64,000 nucleotides of DNA, taken from positions 7,936,001 through 8,000,000 of the forward strand of contig CANTUV010000015.1 of the NCBI GenBank assembly GCA_947685225.1, written 5' to 3'. Source of the stretch: Garcia nutans. Its lineage: Eukaryota; Streptophyta; Magnoliopsida; Malpighiales; Euphorbiaceae. Positions 46,102 through 57,800 of this stretch are shown here, in pieces. Every line of letters begins with the position of its first letter. The stretch's first letter is position 1. The notes below the pieces were generated by a model that was given only the letters and a program-made list of their open reading frames with translations, had not been told where the DNA came from and ran no database searches. A program made the position numbers and the translations under genes.

Positions 46102-46654
46102 ATGTCAAATTCTGGAAGTGAAAAACGTGACATGACCATGAATGACATGGCCTTCATGTTAGAGGCAATGCAAAGGAAATTTGAAAGGTTTGATTTGGCC
46201 ATAAACAACATGAGAGGTGATGTAGATAGCATAATACAAAGGCAATGGAATAATACTAATCGAAGGGGCAGAATAGAGGGAGAGGAAACATGATGAATGA
46301 TGATGAGGTAGAAAGGGAAGATGATTAAGAAAGTGAGGAATCAATTGCTCAAAGAAGACCTCAACAAAGGGACAGTAACATATCTTCCCTAAAAATGAAA
46401 ATACCATCATTCAAGGGGAGAAATGATGCTGAAGCTTACCTTGAATGGGAAAGAAAAGTTTAGTTGGTGTTTGATTGTCATAATTATAGTGAAATGAAGA
46501 AATTTAAAATTGCAGCAGTTGAATTCACAGATTATGCACTAATTTGGTGGGATCAATTGATGATTTCCAAGAGGAGAAATGGAGAAAGAACCATCACTAC
46601 TTGGGCTGAAATGAAAACTGTGATGAGAAAGAGATTTGTACCATCTTACTACTA
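46102..46654 (+). pseudogene. B5 Gag N-terminal half
   Basis: MSNSGSEKRD, NDMAFMLEAMQRKFERF, then a one-base loss in the GGGGCAG run near 46268 shifts the frame. Stops occur at about 46326 and 46461. Capsid sequence continues to RFVPSYYY, where it joins family A sequence. B7 has the same one-base loss. Confidence 0.85.
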
Positions 46655-46949
46655 TATTAGTGCTACTTTCAATGTAAGTGATCTTTCTCCTTTTGATGAT
46701 GCAGATTTGAGGACAAATCTTTTTGAAGAGGGGGAGAATGATGCAAGAAAGGATCCCTTGAAGCTAGCAAGTGGACCAATCACTAGGAGCAAGGCAAAGA
46801 GATATCAAGCTAGTATGGCTTTGAATATTCAAGAAGAGATTTCCAAAGAGCTTCAGGAATTATCATTCAAGAAGATGGAGATAGAGCTTGAAGAAGGCAC
46901 ACCAAAGCTGATTATGATGCTTAGTGTGAATATGGAAGCTAAAGGCTAG
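46464..46949 (+). pseudogene. In-frame fusion of B5 capsid to family A tail
   Basis: A 161-codon open frame joins family B capsid (ALIWWDQLMISKRRNGE, RFVPSYYY) to the family A integrase end and LTR-encoded tail (ISATFNVSDLSPFDD, FEEGENDARKD, GPITRSKAKRYQ). The junction is near 46655 with ATA shared by both parents. It is probably not a functional gene. Confidence 0.8.
46655..46738 (+). mobile_element. Remnant of a second family A copy upstream of A2
   Basis: 84 bases of family A interior (end of pol plus polypurine tract GAAGAGGGGGAGAA) stand directly before the A2 5' LTR. So this LTR was once the 3' LTR of another copy, now lost. Confidence 0.8.
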
Positions 46950-47055
46950 CTAAAGAGGTCCAACGTGCAAGAAAGGTCCATGGGGATTCATATGAAGCCT
47001 TAGGAAGTAATTTAAGGCCTTAGTAAGATGATGGAAGTGATTGGAAGAAAAGCTT

Positions 47056-47193
47056 GGAGTGCAGCCAGTTTCACACGTACCTGTGAGAATTCTGAAGCCC
47101 TGTGAGAATAGCTAGATGGACCCTGGAGTGCAACCAATTTCACACGTACCTGTGAGATTTCTGAAGCCCTGTGAGAATAGCTGGATGGACCCA
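47056..47193 (+). repeat. 69-bp duplication in A2 U3
   Basis: Two units beginning GGAGTGCA(G/A)CCA at 47056 and 47125. They are also present in the 3' LTR. Confidence 0.85.
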
Positions 47194-47356
47194 CTACTTA
47201 AAGATTATTAATTCTGTTTAATGGGCCACGTTTTATATCATTATGGAAGGCTTAAAAATAGGATTTTGTTTCCATACTTTATATTTTCCTTAGTGGATTA
47301 GGATTTTATTTCCATACTTTATATTTTCCTTAGTGGATTAGGATTACTTTATTTTT

Positions 47357-47575
47357 TCCTTATGCAATTAGAAATGTTTTTCCTTATGCAATTAGGAATG
47401 TTTTCCTTATGCAATTAGGAATGTTTTCCTTATGCAATTAGGAATGTTTTAGTTTTCATTATGCAATTAGGAATGTTTTCCTTATGCAATTAGGAATGTT
47501 TTTCTTATGCAATTAGGAATGTTTTCCTTATGCAATTAGGAATGTTTTAGTTTTCCATATGCAATTAGGAATTTT
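47357..47575 (+). repeat. 23-bp minisatellite in A2 5' LTR, nine copies
   Basis: The unit is CCTTATGCAATTAGGAATGTT(TT), ending just before the TATA-like box at 47581. The 3' LTR has six copies (51990-52143), A3 two and A1 one. Confidence 0.92.
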
Positions 47576-47914
47576 GTAACCCTTATTTAAGGGCGCTATT
47601 AGGCTGAATTTCAGGATACAACATTGAATATAAAAATTTTCGAATTCTTCTACAAGTTCTTCTTGTGAATTTTCATGTGAGAGAGATTAGAGTGGATTCT
47701 TTAATTCTTTCTTTGCATCAAGAATTAGGTTTACTTATCAACAAGAGTTGTGGCATTTTCCTTCTTCTTACCAACTAAATCCTTCAATTATAGTGAGTTT
47801 GCATCTCTTTATAGGCGTTGGGTTCCTTAGGAGGTGATTATCAAGTTTCAAGGAGTTCTCTACCATTGTTATACGTTGGGTTTGCTGCCATCGTTGCTAA
47901 GGGTCCGCGTCATT

Positions 47915-47927
47915 TGGTATCAGAGCC
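47915..47927 (+). promoter_or_regulatory. A2 primer-binding site (initiator tRNA-Met)
   Basis: TGGTATCAGAGCC after the LTR. Confidence 0.9.
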
Positions 47928-47937
47928 TTGCTACAAG

Positions 47938-48850
47938 GTAATTTTTATCTACTTTGTCTTTCTTAGGTTTGTTAATTTAGGTCTTTTAAATTTCTGCGAT
48001 TTAGGGTTCTTAGAGAGTCTAGTCTTTAATTTTTGAAAAAGAGTCATATATCAAAATTCAAAAAGTCTAAAGATTGTTCAAAGAGTAATTCGAAACCTAG
48101 GAAAAGGAGTCTGATTGAATTTCGAAACCTAAGCCTTGCATCTGAATTGGATTCGAAACCAAGATTAGGGTTCTTGAAAGAAAGCAAAAGCTAGAGTTTT
48201 TGTTCAAGTTTGATTTCGATTTGATTTTGAGTGAATCTGGGGTTGCAAATTAAGTCCAGATTTTGAAAGCTCTTGGAAGTAAATTAAGTCCCAAATCAAG
48301 GGGATAGTGAGAGGGAAAAAAAAGAAAAGAAAAAAAAAGAGTACAAAATCACCTCAACAAAAATTGTTTGATATTCTTGCTATTTGGGTTTTGGAATTCA
48401 AAAATCAGACCTTAATATTCATGTTATTTGAGTGTTATAGGTGGGAATTAGAGTCTAGAAACTAGCGTTTTGGGTAGATTGATTAGGTCCATAAAGCAGC
48501 TTGCCAAGTGTGGGTTGTTTTTTATTCATTATATCCAAATTTGTCTTGTTTATTGTCTTCATTGTTTCTGATTTCTTTATCTAGTTTTTAATTCCATTAC
48601 ATTGCTAAGTATCATTTGCTTGTGTCGATACTTGGTTCTATATCGAGTAGTGCAAATTACCTTGCATTGCCTCCGGATACTTGTCTTGTTTTCTATCTAG
48701 TTCTAGGATTTAGGTTCTAGTTTCTTGAACGACTTGACAATTGTTGGTTGGTGAGCTTGGTTATGAAGTGCAATCAAGGAAGACAAGAAAAGTGAGGTAA
48801 TTCTAAACACTTGAGTGAATTTCGATTATTACTAATCTTATTTCTTTGAG
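47938..48850 (+). other. A2 leader, putative intron
   Basis: Donor CAAG/GTAATTTT, end ACTAATCTTATTTCTTTGAG. The gag ATG follows at 48868. No gene seen. Confidence 0.5.
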
Positions 48851-48867
48851 TTTGTTTGTTTGTTAAC

Positions 48868-49949
48868 ATGGCTGGAAAAGGAGAAGAGACTAGCAAAGAA
48901 GGAGCTATGGTCGAAAGCTTGGCTAGGCTTAATGAGACTTTGGCAGCAATGCTTGGTAGAATGGAGATGATGGATACTAGATTGCAAGAGAATGCAGCAT
49001 GGAAAGCACAACAAATGCAACAAGGGCAGCCAGCCGCACATCCAAATCCCATAATGCGAGCTAGGAGAGTGCTTAGGAGAGAAGGGCAAGGAAATCTTGA
49101 AGCCCTAGAAGCAGCCGAAAGGGTAAAAGATGAAGATGAAGGTGGAAATCAACCTACCACTGATGGTGACCTTACTTCCATCAAGATGAAGATCCCTTCC
49201 TTTGAAGGGAAGAACAATGCAGAAGAGTTCATAGAATGGGAGAGGAAAGTTGAGCAAATTTTTGAATGCCATAACTACACCGAAGAGAAGAAATCAGTTT
49301 TGGCAGCCGTAGAGTTCAAAGGGTATGCTACCTTTTGGTGGGATCAATTGAGAGCTAATAAAAGAGGGAAAGGTATGAGGCCTATTCCTGAATGGTCAAC
49401 CTTGAAAGAACTAATGAGAAGCCGATTTGTACCATATCACTATATTTAGGATTTGTATAATCGACTAGCAAGACTAGTTCAAGGTGGAAAAAGTGTGGAA
49501 GAGTACCACAAAGAGATGGAGTTGATCATGGCTAGGGCAAATATTGATGAAGATGAAGACAAGAAGATGTCACGATTTCTTGGGGGATTGAATTTGAACA
49601 TAGCCAATGAATTGGAGATGTATGAATTCAACACAATGGAAGAGTTAGTTCAAAAGGCCATAAAGATGAGAGAAGATTGAAGAATAAAGCTATTTCAAAA
49701 ACTGGCTACTCTAAAGCTAGTGGAAATTTTTCAAACTTCAAGGGTTCAAGTTCGAGTGGAGGTTACAAAGGGGATTACAAGGGTTCTTTCCAAAAGAATT
49801 CTTCCTACAATCCTAATTTCAAGAAGCCGAATGATGGGGATGCAAAAACAGCCAAGGAAACACCTTCTAGACCTACTCCAAGTAGGGAAATTAAATGCTA
49901 CAAATGTTTGGGAAGTTGACACATTGCTTCTCAATGTCCGAATAAGAGG
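48868..49949 (+). pseudogene. A2 Gag
   Basis: MAGKGEE start. Capsid with EFIEWERKVEQIF and FWWDQLRANKRGKG. A Leu codon has become TAG at 49447-49449. The frame then continues (RLARLVQGGKSVEEYHKEME) to a one-base deletion near 49665. The knuckle CYKCLGS is cut by a Gly-to-stop change at 49917-49919, with HIASQC following. Confidence 0.88.
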
Positions 49950-51314
49950 GTGATGATTGCAACCCATGAAGGGGAAATTGAATCAGAATCTGAACATGAA
50001 GAAGAAGAGGAGGCTGAATGTGGTGATAGGGCAAAATATGATGAAGAGGCTTGGGAGAATCAAGTCTTGAATGCTGAACATGGAGAGATGCTTGTTACTA
50101 GAAGAGCCTTGAATATTCAAGTCAAGGAAGAAGGCTTGGATCAAAGGGAGAATCTTTTCCACTCTAGGTGTTTGGTGAATGGTAAGGTTTGTACACTTAT
50201 CATTGATGGTGGAAGTTGTACCAATGCTGCTAGTACTACAATGGTGGATAAATTGGGGTTAACTTGTTTTAAACATCCCAATCCTTACAAGTTGCAATGG
50301 TTCAATGACGCTGGGGAAGTAAAAGTGTTGAAGCAAGTCAAGGTACCATTCTCCATTGGGTGGTATAAAGATGACGTTTTGTGTGATGTAGTGCCAATGC
50401 AAGTTGGACATTTGCTATTAGGAAGACCATGGCAGCATGATAGAAGGGCACAACATGATGGCTTTTCTAATAAGTATACCTTTACTTATGAGGGAAAGAA
50501 GGTTGTTCTAGCACCATTATCACCTCAAGAGGTGTATGAAGATCAGAAGAGGATGCTAGAGAGGGAGAAAGAAGTTTCAGCCAACATGAACCAAGGGGGT
50601 TCAAATTCGGCCAATGATGTTTCTTCAACACCCAAGGGTAATTCTAAGGGTAGGGAGAGAGAAAATAATAAAGTTAGTGAGTGCAGAAAGGAAAAAGAGG
50701 CCGAGAGTCAAAAGAAAGTAAGCAAACAAATAAATGGCCCATTGGTGAGAGAAAATAAGCAAGGAGAAAAAGCAAAACATACTTTTTATGCAAGAGCAAG
50801 AGAGATAGATGTAGGGCAGCCTGTACTCATTATTATGTATAAAGAATTGTTATTTGCTGACAGTGAAGAATCTCTTGATTCTTTACCTTCTAGTTTTGTG
50901 TCTTTTTTGCAAGATTTTAAGGATGTGTTTCCTGAAGACCTTCCTAGTGGTTTGCCGCCATTAAGAGGGATTGAACATCAAATTGACTTCATACCCGGTT
51001 CTACAATTCCAAACTGGCCAGCATATAGGAGCAATCCTATTGAGACAAAAGAGATGCATGAGAAAGCAAGGGCGAATATTGAGAAAAGGAACAAGAGATA
51101 TGTTGATTCTGCAAATAGAGGGAGACGTGAGATGAAGTTTCAAGTAGGAGATTGGGTTTGGGTGCATTTTCGAAAAGAGAGGTTTCCTAACCAAAGGAAG
51201 AACAAGTTGCAAGCTAGAGGAGATGGCCCATTCCAAGTGCTGCAGAAGATTAATGACAATGCCTACAAGATCGACTTACCAGGAACGTATAATATTAGTG
51301 CTACTTTCATGTAA
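49950..51314 (+). pseudogene. A2 retropepsin and RT start fused to integrase end
   Basis: The open frame carries an acidic linker, the protease IIDGGSCTNAAS and LLGRPWQHDR, the linker with FLQDFKDVFPEDLP, the RT start (GIEHQIDFIPGST, ETKEM) and then, without a break, the integrase end (HEKARANIEKRNKRY, GDWVWVHFRKERFP). Both parents share AAAGAGATGCA at the junction near 51050-51060. A one-base loss near 51308 ends the frame. Confidence 0.9.
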
Positions 51315-51343
51315 GTGATCTTTCTCCTTTTGATTATGCAGAT

Positions 51344-51586
51344 TTGAGGACAAATCTTTTTGAAGAGGGGGAGAATGATGCAAGAAAGGATCCCTTGAAG
51401 CTAGCAAGTGGACCAATCACTAGGAGCAAGGCAAAGAGATATCAAGCTAGTATGGCTTTGCATATTCAAGAAGAGATTTCCAAAGAGCTTCAAGAATTAT
51501 CATTCAAGAAGATGGAGATAGAGCTTGAAGAAGGCACACCAAAGCTGATTATGATGCTTAGTGTGAATATGGAAGCTAAAGGCTAG
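51344..51586 (+). pseudogene. A2 pol tail crossing into the 3' LTR
   Basis: Same protein, other frame: RTNLFEEGENDARKD across the polypurine tract (51362-51375), then GPITRSKAKRYQ and the end at 51586 inside the LTR. Confidence 0.85.
51362..51375 (+). promoter_or_regulatory. A2 polypurine tract
   Basis: GAAGAGGGGGAGAA directly before the 3' LTR. Confidence 0.88.
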
Positions 51587-52481
51587 CTAAAGAGGTCCAA
51601 CGTGCAAGAAAGGTCCATGGGGATTCATATGAAGCCTTGGGAAGTAATTTAAGGCCTTAGTAAGATGTTGGAAGTGATTGGAAGAAAAGCTTGGAGTGCA
51701 GCCAGTTTCACACGTACCTATGAGAATTCTGAAGCCCTGTGAGAATAGCTGGATGGACCTTGGAGTGCAGCCAGTTTCACACGTACCTGTGAGATTTCTG
51801 AAGCCCTGTGAGAATAGCTGAATGGACCCACTGCTTAAAGATTATTAATTCTGTTTAATGGGCCACATTTTATATCATTATGGAAGGCTTAAAAATAGGA
51901 TTTTGTTTCCATACTTTATATTTTCCTTAGTGGATTAGGATTTTATTTCCATACTTTATATTTTCCTTAGTGGATTAGGATTACTTTTTGTTTTTCCTTA
52001 TGCAATTAGGAATGTTTTTCCTTATGCAATTAGGAATGTTTTCCTTATGCAATTAGGAATGTTTTAGTTTTCCTTATGCAATTAGGAATGTTTTCCTTAT
52101 GCAATTAGGAATGTTTTAGTTTTCCTTATGCAATTAGGAATTTTGTAACCGTTATTTAAGGGCACTATTAGGCTGAATTTCAGGATACAACATTGAATAT
52201 AAAAATTTTTGAATTCTTCTATAAGTTCTTCTTGTGAATTATCGTGTGAGAGAGATTAGAGTGGATTCTTTAATTCTTTCTTTGCATCAAGAATTAGGTT
52301 TACTTATCAACAAGAGTTGTGGCGTTTTCCTTCTTCTTACCAACTAAATCCTTCAATCATAGTGAGTTCGCGTCTCTTTATAGGCGTTGGGTTCCTTAGT
52401 AGGTGATTATCAAGTTTCAAGGAGTTCTCTACCATTGTTATACGTTGGGTTTGCTACCATCGTTGCTAAGGGTCCGCGTCA
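51376..52481 (+). repeat. A2 3' LTR (1106 bp)
   Basis: As the 5' LTR but 68 bases shorter, which is almost exactly three copies of the 23-bp unit. Family B gag resumes directly after GCGTCA. Confidence 0.92.
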
Positions 52482-53160
52482 CCTGGAAAGGAAAGGAAAA
52501 ACAAGTTCCAGCTGACTCTAAAGGTAACTCTAAAACATCTAACTCTAATCAAAAGCATAGTACCATTAAATGCTTTAGGTGTTTAGGAGTAGGGCATATA
52601 GCATCTCAATGTCCAAATAAGAAAATCATGTTGATACGAGATAATGGTGAAATTGATAGTGCTAGTGAACATGAAAGTGATGATGATAATGATAGCATGC
52701 CACCATTAGAGGAAATTGAACATATTATTGAATATCCTGCCCATGGTGAATCTTTGGTTATTAGAAGAGCTTTAAACATGCAAATTAAAGATGAAGAAAG
52801 TAATCAAAGAGAGAACATTTTCCATACTCATTGCATTGTGAATGGAAAAGTGTGCAGCATGATCATTGATGGGGGTAGTTGTGCAAATGTTGCTAGTACT
52901 GATTTTGTAGATAAATTAGGGTTAGCATGCACAAAAATCCTAGCCCTTACAAGCTGCAATGGTTAAATGATAGTGGAGAGGTAAAGGTAACAAAGCAGGT
53001 TCTGTTTTCTTTTGCAATTGGGAGATACAAAGATGAAGTTTGTTGTGATGTTGTGCCTATGCATGCTAGCCATATCCTTCTTGGTCGTCCATGGCAGTTT
53101 GATAGAAAAGCTTTTCATGATGGCTTGAAGAATTATTATTTTTCAGCTTAAATGGTTTAA
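52482..53160 (+). pseudogene. B5 Gag knuckle and retropepsin
   Basis: Resumes at the family B WKGKEKQVPADSKG. Knuckle CFRCLGVGHIASQC intact, IIDGGSCANVASTDF intact, a one-base loss near 52936, then LLGRPWQFDR. Confidence 0.88.
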
Positions 53161-53778
53161 ATTTCACTCTTGCTCCATTGTCACCAAAACAAGTGTATGA
53201 AGATCAAGTGAAGATTTTGAGATCATTTGAAAAGAATTCTGGTAGTGAGAGTAAAACAAATAAAAATGGAGTACAAGAGACCAAGTGTGAGAAAAAGAAT
53301 GATAAAAATGGCCCATTGGTAAAAGAGAAAGGGAGATAAAATAAAAGAGAGTGTTTCTATAAAAAAGAAAAAGAGTTAAGGAGTGCTTTTTGTGAGAAAA
53401 GAAGTCTGGTTGTACTTAGGTACAAATATACTTTGATTTCTACATCTGACCTTGATAACCCTTTGCCTAGTTGTATTAGTTCTCTTTTACAGGAATTTGG
53501 AGATGTTTTTTTAGAAGATGTACCTAAAGATTTACCACCTTTAAGAGGGATTGAGCATCAAATTGACTTCATTCCAGGCTCAATAATTCCTAACCGACCA
53601 GCTTATAGAAATAATCTGGAGGAAACCAAGGAACTTCAAAGGCAAGTGGAGGAGTTGCTAGCAAAGGAACATGTTTTTCCAACCTGGTGATTGGGTATGG
53701 GTTCATATGAGGAAGGAAAGATTTCCTAAATAAAGGAAATGCAAGTTGGATGCAAGGGGAGATGGCCCATTCCAAGTT
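53161..53778 (+). pseudogene. B5 protease-RT linker, RT start and integrase remnant
   Basis: Linker with several stops, 53433-53690 with LPSCISSLLQEFGDVF and VEELLAKEH. It is then joined near 53680 to integrase sequence (PGDWVWVHMRKERFP read in another frame) through a shared ACATGT. The remnant ends at GPFQVLD, where a second junction leads into the LTR. Confidence 0.85.
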
Positions 53779-54257
53779 TTAGACACAGGTGAACCAACAC
53801 CAAAATGAATGTACAATCTGCCCATCAATGTTGTCAGAATTATGGGCAGTAATTTAGGTTATATTATTGATGTGGATAAATAATTAATGCTATTACGACT
53901 AGATACATGTAAACCTAGACTTTTAAGCCATTAGTTCTTCTTTTCCAACTATATAGGGAGGGGAAAAAGAACTCAAGAGGGGGACTACGAATTTTCAGAT
54001 GGTTGAATAAAATTGATGTGTTTTCAAGTTTGAGAGGTTTTCTTCTTATTCTTGTTGCATGAAGAATTGGTTTTAACTTATCAAGTCTGACTTGTGGCAT
54101 TTAAATCAATTCATTTCTTCATCCCAATCACCCAAGTTCTCAATTACAGGTTAGTTGTGGGTTTAGTATGGAGGATTTGTTTTTGAGTTCTAAGATTCTA
54201 AGCTAGATGTGTATGTGGGGTTCTAGATGTAATATTTGATCCATGGGTTCCACATCA
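53779..54257 (+). repeat. LTR shared by B5 and B6, 5'-truncated
   Basis: The last ~478 bases of a family B LTR, including the TATATA box, ending CACATCA. The coding tail is lost. A primer site follows, so it served as 3' LTR for B5 and 5' LTR for B6. Confidence 0.88.
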
Positions 54258-54259
54258 TT

Positions 54260-54272
54260 TGGTATCAGAGCT
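54260..54272 (+). promoter_or_regulatory. B6 primer-binding site (initiator tRNA-Met)
   Basis: TGGTATCAGAGCT after the LTR. Confidence 0.9.
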
Positions 54273-54295
54273 TTGGCTTGAAGATAAATCTCTAG

Positions 54296-54799
54296 GTATC
54301 TTTTATGTTTTAATTACCCAAAAGAAAAAAAATGAATAAAAAAGAACCAGATTCAGTTTCTGTCTCTTCATTTTCTTTTCTAGTTGCACCTTGTTCTTGT
54401 TCTTCAAATCTGTGGATTTTTTTATCTTTTCAATTTCTATCCTTTTTTATTGAAAATTCAAAAAAAAAAGGAAGGAAAATATCAAAAGGAAACCAAAAAA
54501 AAAATAATCAGATTCAACTTCCTCAAGATAAAAAAAAAAATCATACCTGTTTCTGTCCAATATTTTTCTACACAAGTTTTTGAGATTTTTTGCATATTTA
54601 TACGATTAACAGCTTACTACCTTATTATATTTGATTAAATTACATCAGCTCCTCATTATGCATCCATTTAGCATTTAAAATCTGATATTTAGAGCATATC
54701 TTGCATTGGGAATAGATTTAGGTTGCATATTCAGATTACTCATTGGAGTGATTTGAATTATGTTTTTTTTTAGTATCCAGAATTGTTTTTCTTTGTATT
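54296..54799 (+). other. B6 leader, first part
   Basis: Non-coding, from the putative donor TAG/GTATCTTTT to the solo LTR insertion. Confidence 0.6.
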
Positions 54800-54804
54800 C
54801 TTAG

Positions 54805-57800
54805 TGTAACACCCCATCTTAGCCTACGTTTATAGACCAAGATGGACTGTTAACTCATGGTGGTTGTGTCTTAATATTTTACTTAGCCAATTTTAAGTAC
54901 TGATTTATAAAAAAAAAAATTTTGCCATAACCTCCCCTAAAAATGGAGGTCCCAAGTGTCGCCAAAACTGATTTTTAAAAATTTTTGAAAAACATTTTGT
55001 TTCACAATTCAACTCAAGCACACTCCCAATAATCCACCCTTATAACCTCAACTACAATCCTACAAGAAGAATTCACACTTCTATACTTGCATACATAAGT
55101 GCTAAACCCAAATAAGATTTATTAGATTACTAGCAGTGTACGTGTTCTGGCTTTTCAGTATAATACATTTATTTGCTAGATCATACAAGCTTATGTACAT
55201 GCCATATTGCTACAATCAATCATATCCAAACTCCTACCCAAAGTAGTAGTCAAGGCCAGCTGCACAGGACATGCTGCAATCTCGTCTCCTCGTTTAACCT
55301 ACGAGTTTAGAGGGAAACTAAACTCGCTAAGCAATTGCTTAGTGGGTACTTAAATCATTGCAATAAATAAATAAAATGAAAGAATGATTTGAACATACAT
55401 TTATATACTTTAAATACTTGAAAGGAATAAATACAAAACACAGATGGTAAAAAGGCTTGACTGAATAATTTGAATTTAAATCATTTTTCTTGCTTTTATC
55501 ATTTTGGTTGCTCTACTGGTTTAACAGAACGTCAGCGGATAAGGAAGGGTCATGATAAATATATCTCGTCATGATCATATTTCATTATCTTTCATCATAA
55601 TTCTTGCACATGTGCCAATGGCCATTATCATTGCATCATTGATCATGTCATTGTAATCATCGGCCTTCAGCCGGAATATCATATCATGTCATAAGCAGTA
55701 CTGCAGTAATAGTATGATGCATCATACCCTTATCTCAAGGGTTCTGATATACCAAGTAGAGCATAAATAATTTATTAAATTACTTTGGTCATGATATTCA
55801 ATAAGTCATGATTTTTCCATAATGCATATATTGTTGGAATAGCTTGTCATGATGCCTTTCTGATCATTTCCAATTCTCCTTCATGTCATTTGATATGATT
55901 TAACATCAATCCATAACATAATATTCAAGTTTTAACACATTTAGAAAAATGACCAAATGAATAGTAGCACGGTGCGTAAAATCGCCAACGCAATGGCGCG
56001 CAACAACTAAATAGTAAAATCTGTTTTTACTGCTGAAAATTAGTCAACTTTGGCAACAGTTTTGACTAAGTAAACAACCTTATTTTTGGATGAATTTTTT
56101 CAGGAAAACGCTTTCATAAGTTAACTAAATGCATGTAAAATTTCGTCGAAAAATTCTTTCGTTTGCCCCTTCAACGGACTGCCCAAAATGAAAGCTGCAG
56201 AATGGTGCCCAAAAGGGACCATTCGGCCCAATTTTCAAAATTTGAGGGAAATTCATTTTTTTCTTGCAAAATTGATTTTTAGACTCCTTTTGTGATACCA
56301 TTGAAAGACTAAGGGTCCCTCTTTCAAAAATCAAACCAAAGGAGTGATTAAAAGTTCATCAAAGTTTATGGATATTTGAGCAAAGTTTAGCTAGTTTGTT
56401 TTGTTTTCATTCTTTTCACAATCAATTGATTACAAATGGTTCAAGAGCACTTTCCCACATATTTACCACACATAATAACATTATTTCAAAACCATTTCAA
56501 AAGTCCCATAATGCAAAATATGTGAATTAATTGAAAAGGCAATGATTTAAGTACCAAACCTTGTTTATTTGCTTTGTTCCTTGCTTGTCCTATTCTTTCT
56601 TCCCTTCTTCTTCTTTATCCCTTTGATTTCCTATAATTTTCATAACTTCCATAATAAGAACGTGATAAAAACTATATGTTCAAGCCTTGATTCTTACTAT
56701 CTAAAGCTACTAATTACCATTTATTCATCACTTCTACATGTATGGATCATTTAATCTAATTTCTCTTCACTTTCTTAACTTTCCCATAATCTTCCCAACT
56801 TTTCTTTCATTGATAACTTGAAAACTATCAATCAAATGAATAAACTAAAGCTAGAATTGGAATCCTTACCTTAAAATTGGTAACTTTCTTCTAAACTTTC
56901 ACCTAGAAACTTGGAAATTCCTTGAATGTTTTTGTTGGAGGCCACGACCTTTGCTTGGAGAAGGAGAAGGTGTTTTGGCTTTTTTTTTTTTTGTATTCTA
57001 GAGATTTCAAGAGCATGGATCATATATGTACACGTTTGTACATATAAATTTATTTCTTTTTTTTTCTTTTTCTTTTAATGGATGGGATTTTGCCAAAACA
57101 AAAGATTAAATGAATAAGATTGCAACATGTATCCTTCTTTGCCTTTTTAGCATGTGGATGGGATTTTGCCAAAATAAAAGGTTAATTGGATAAGATTGCA
57201 ACATGTGTCTTTCCTTGGAAAATTACCAAAATGGTCCTTAAATTATCATACATGTCCCACTTGATGCTTGGATGAAAGTGAAAAGACCAAAATACCCTTC
57301 AATTGAAGGTTTTGCCTTTTCTTCCTAACCGGGTGGTTTTATGACGCGTAAAATGTACCGTTCTCCTCCTTTCAACCTCTAGTTTCCATTTCCGACATTC
57401 ATTCTTGCTTTTGAACTAATTTATAAAAATTACGCTCATGCCCTTGACTTTTGTAAAAATTCCCTTTAGGTCCTTACGTGATTTGAGTCTCCACTTAGGT
57501 TCGTTCTTCAACATCGATCACTGCGGAGTCCTTTTTTTTACTTCGGATACCTTTACGTGTCTTGTTTTCCAGTGTATACATTATTATTACAAGAATGACA
57601 AAAATACCCTTGGTCAAGAATCCACTGTATCTCTCAAACTATGCGTTTTCGGGAAAAACCGTGGTGTTCTGTTTCGACCCAATTTTTCTCTACTTTCCAT
57701 TTCTGGAGTCTGTTATATGCACTATTAAGAACCTCCAGTAAAACTTTTTGAAATTGCAGTTACCTCCCCAAAACTTTTTAAAATTACAGTCACCTCCCCA

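Larger units (their letters stand above)
46739..47912 (+). repeat. A2 5' LTR (1174 bp)
   Basis: TGATGCAAG...GCGTCA. It contains the coding tail (stop at 46949), a 69-bp duplication, nine copies of a 23-bp unit and the TATA-like CCTTATTTAAGG. Confidence 0.92.
46739..52481 (+). mobile_element. A2: internally deleted family A element
   Basis: 5' LTR (1174 bp), primer site, leader, gag, protease, RT start joined to the integrase end, polypurine tract, 3' LTR (1106 bp). RT palm, RNase H and integrase core are deleted. The left flank is family A sequence and the right flank family B, so no target duplication remains. Confidence 0.92.
44376..54257 (+). mobile_element. B5: family B element interrupted by A2
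   Basis: 5' LTR, leader, gag to capsid (46654), then family A sequence to 52481, then gag knuckle, protease, a fused RT/integrase remnant and the second part of a 3' LTR. About 335 bases of gag are missing at the A2 site. The RT-to-integrase part is deleted as well. Confidence 0.85.

Noticed and set aside
47357..47575. Regular 23-bp repeats, as in a CRISPR array
   Set aside because: Units are directly adjacent without unique spacers, inside a plant retrotransposon LTR. It is a minisatellite.
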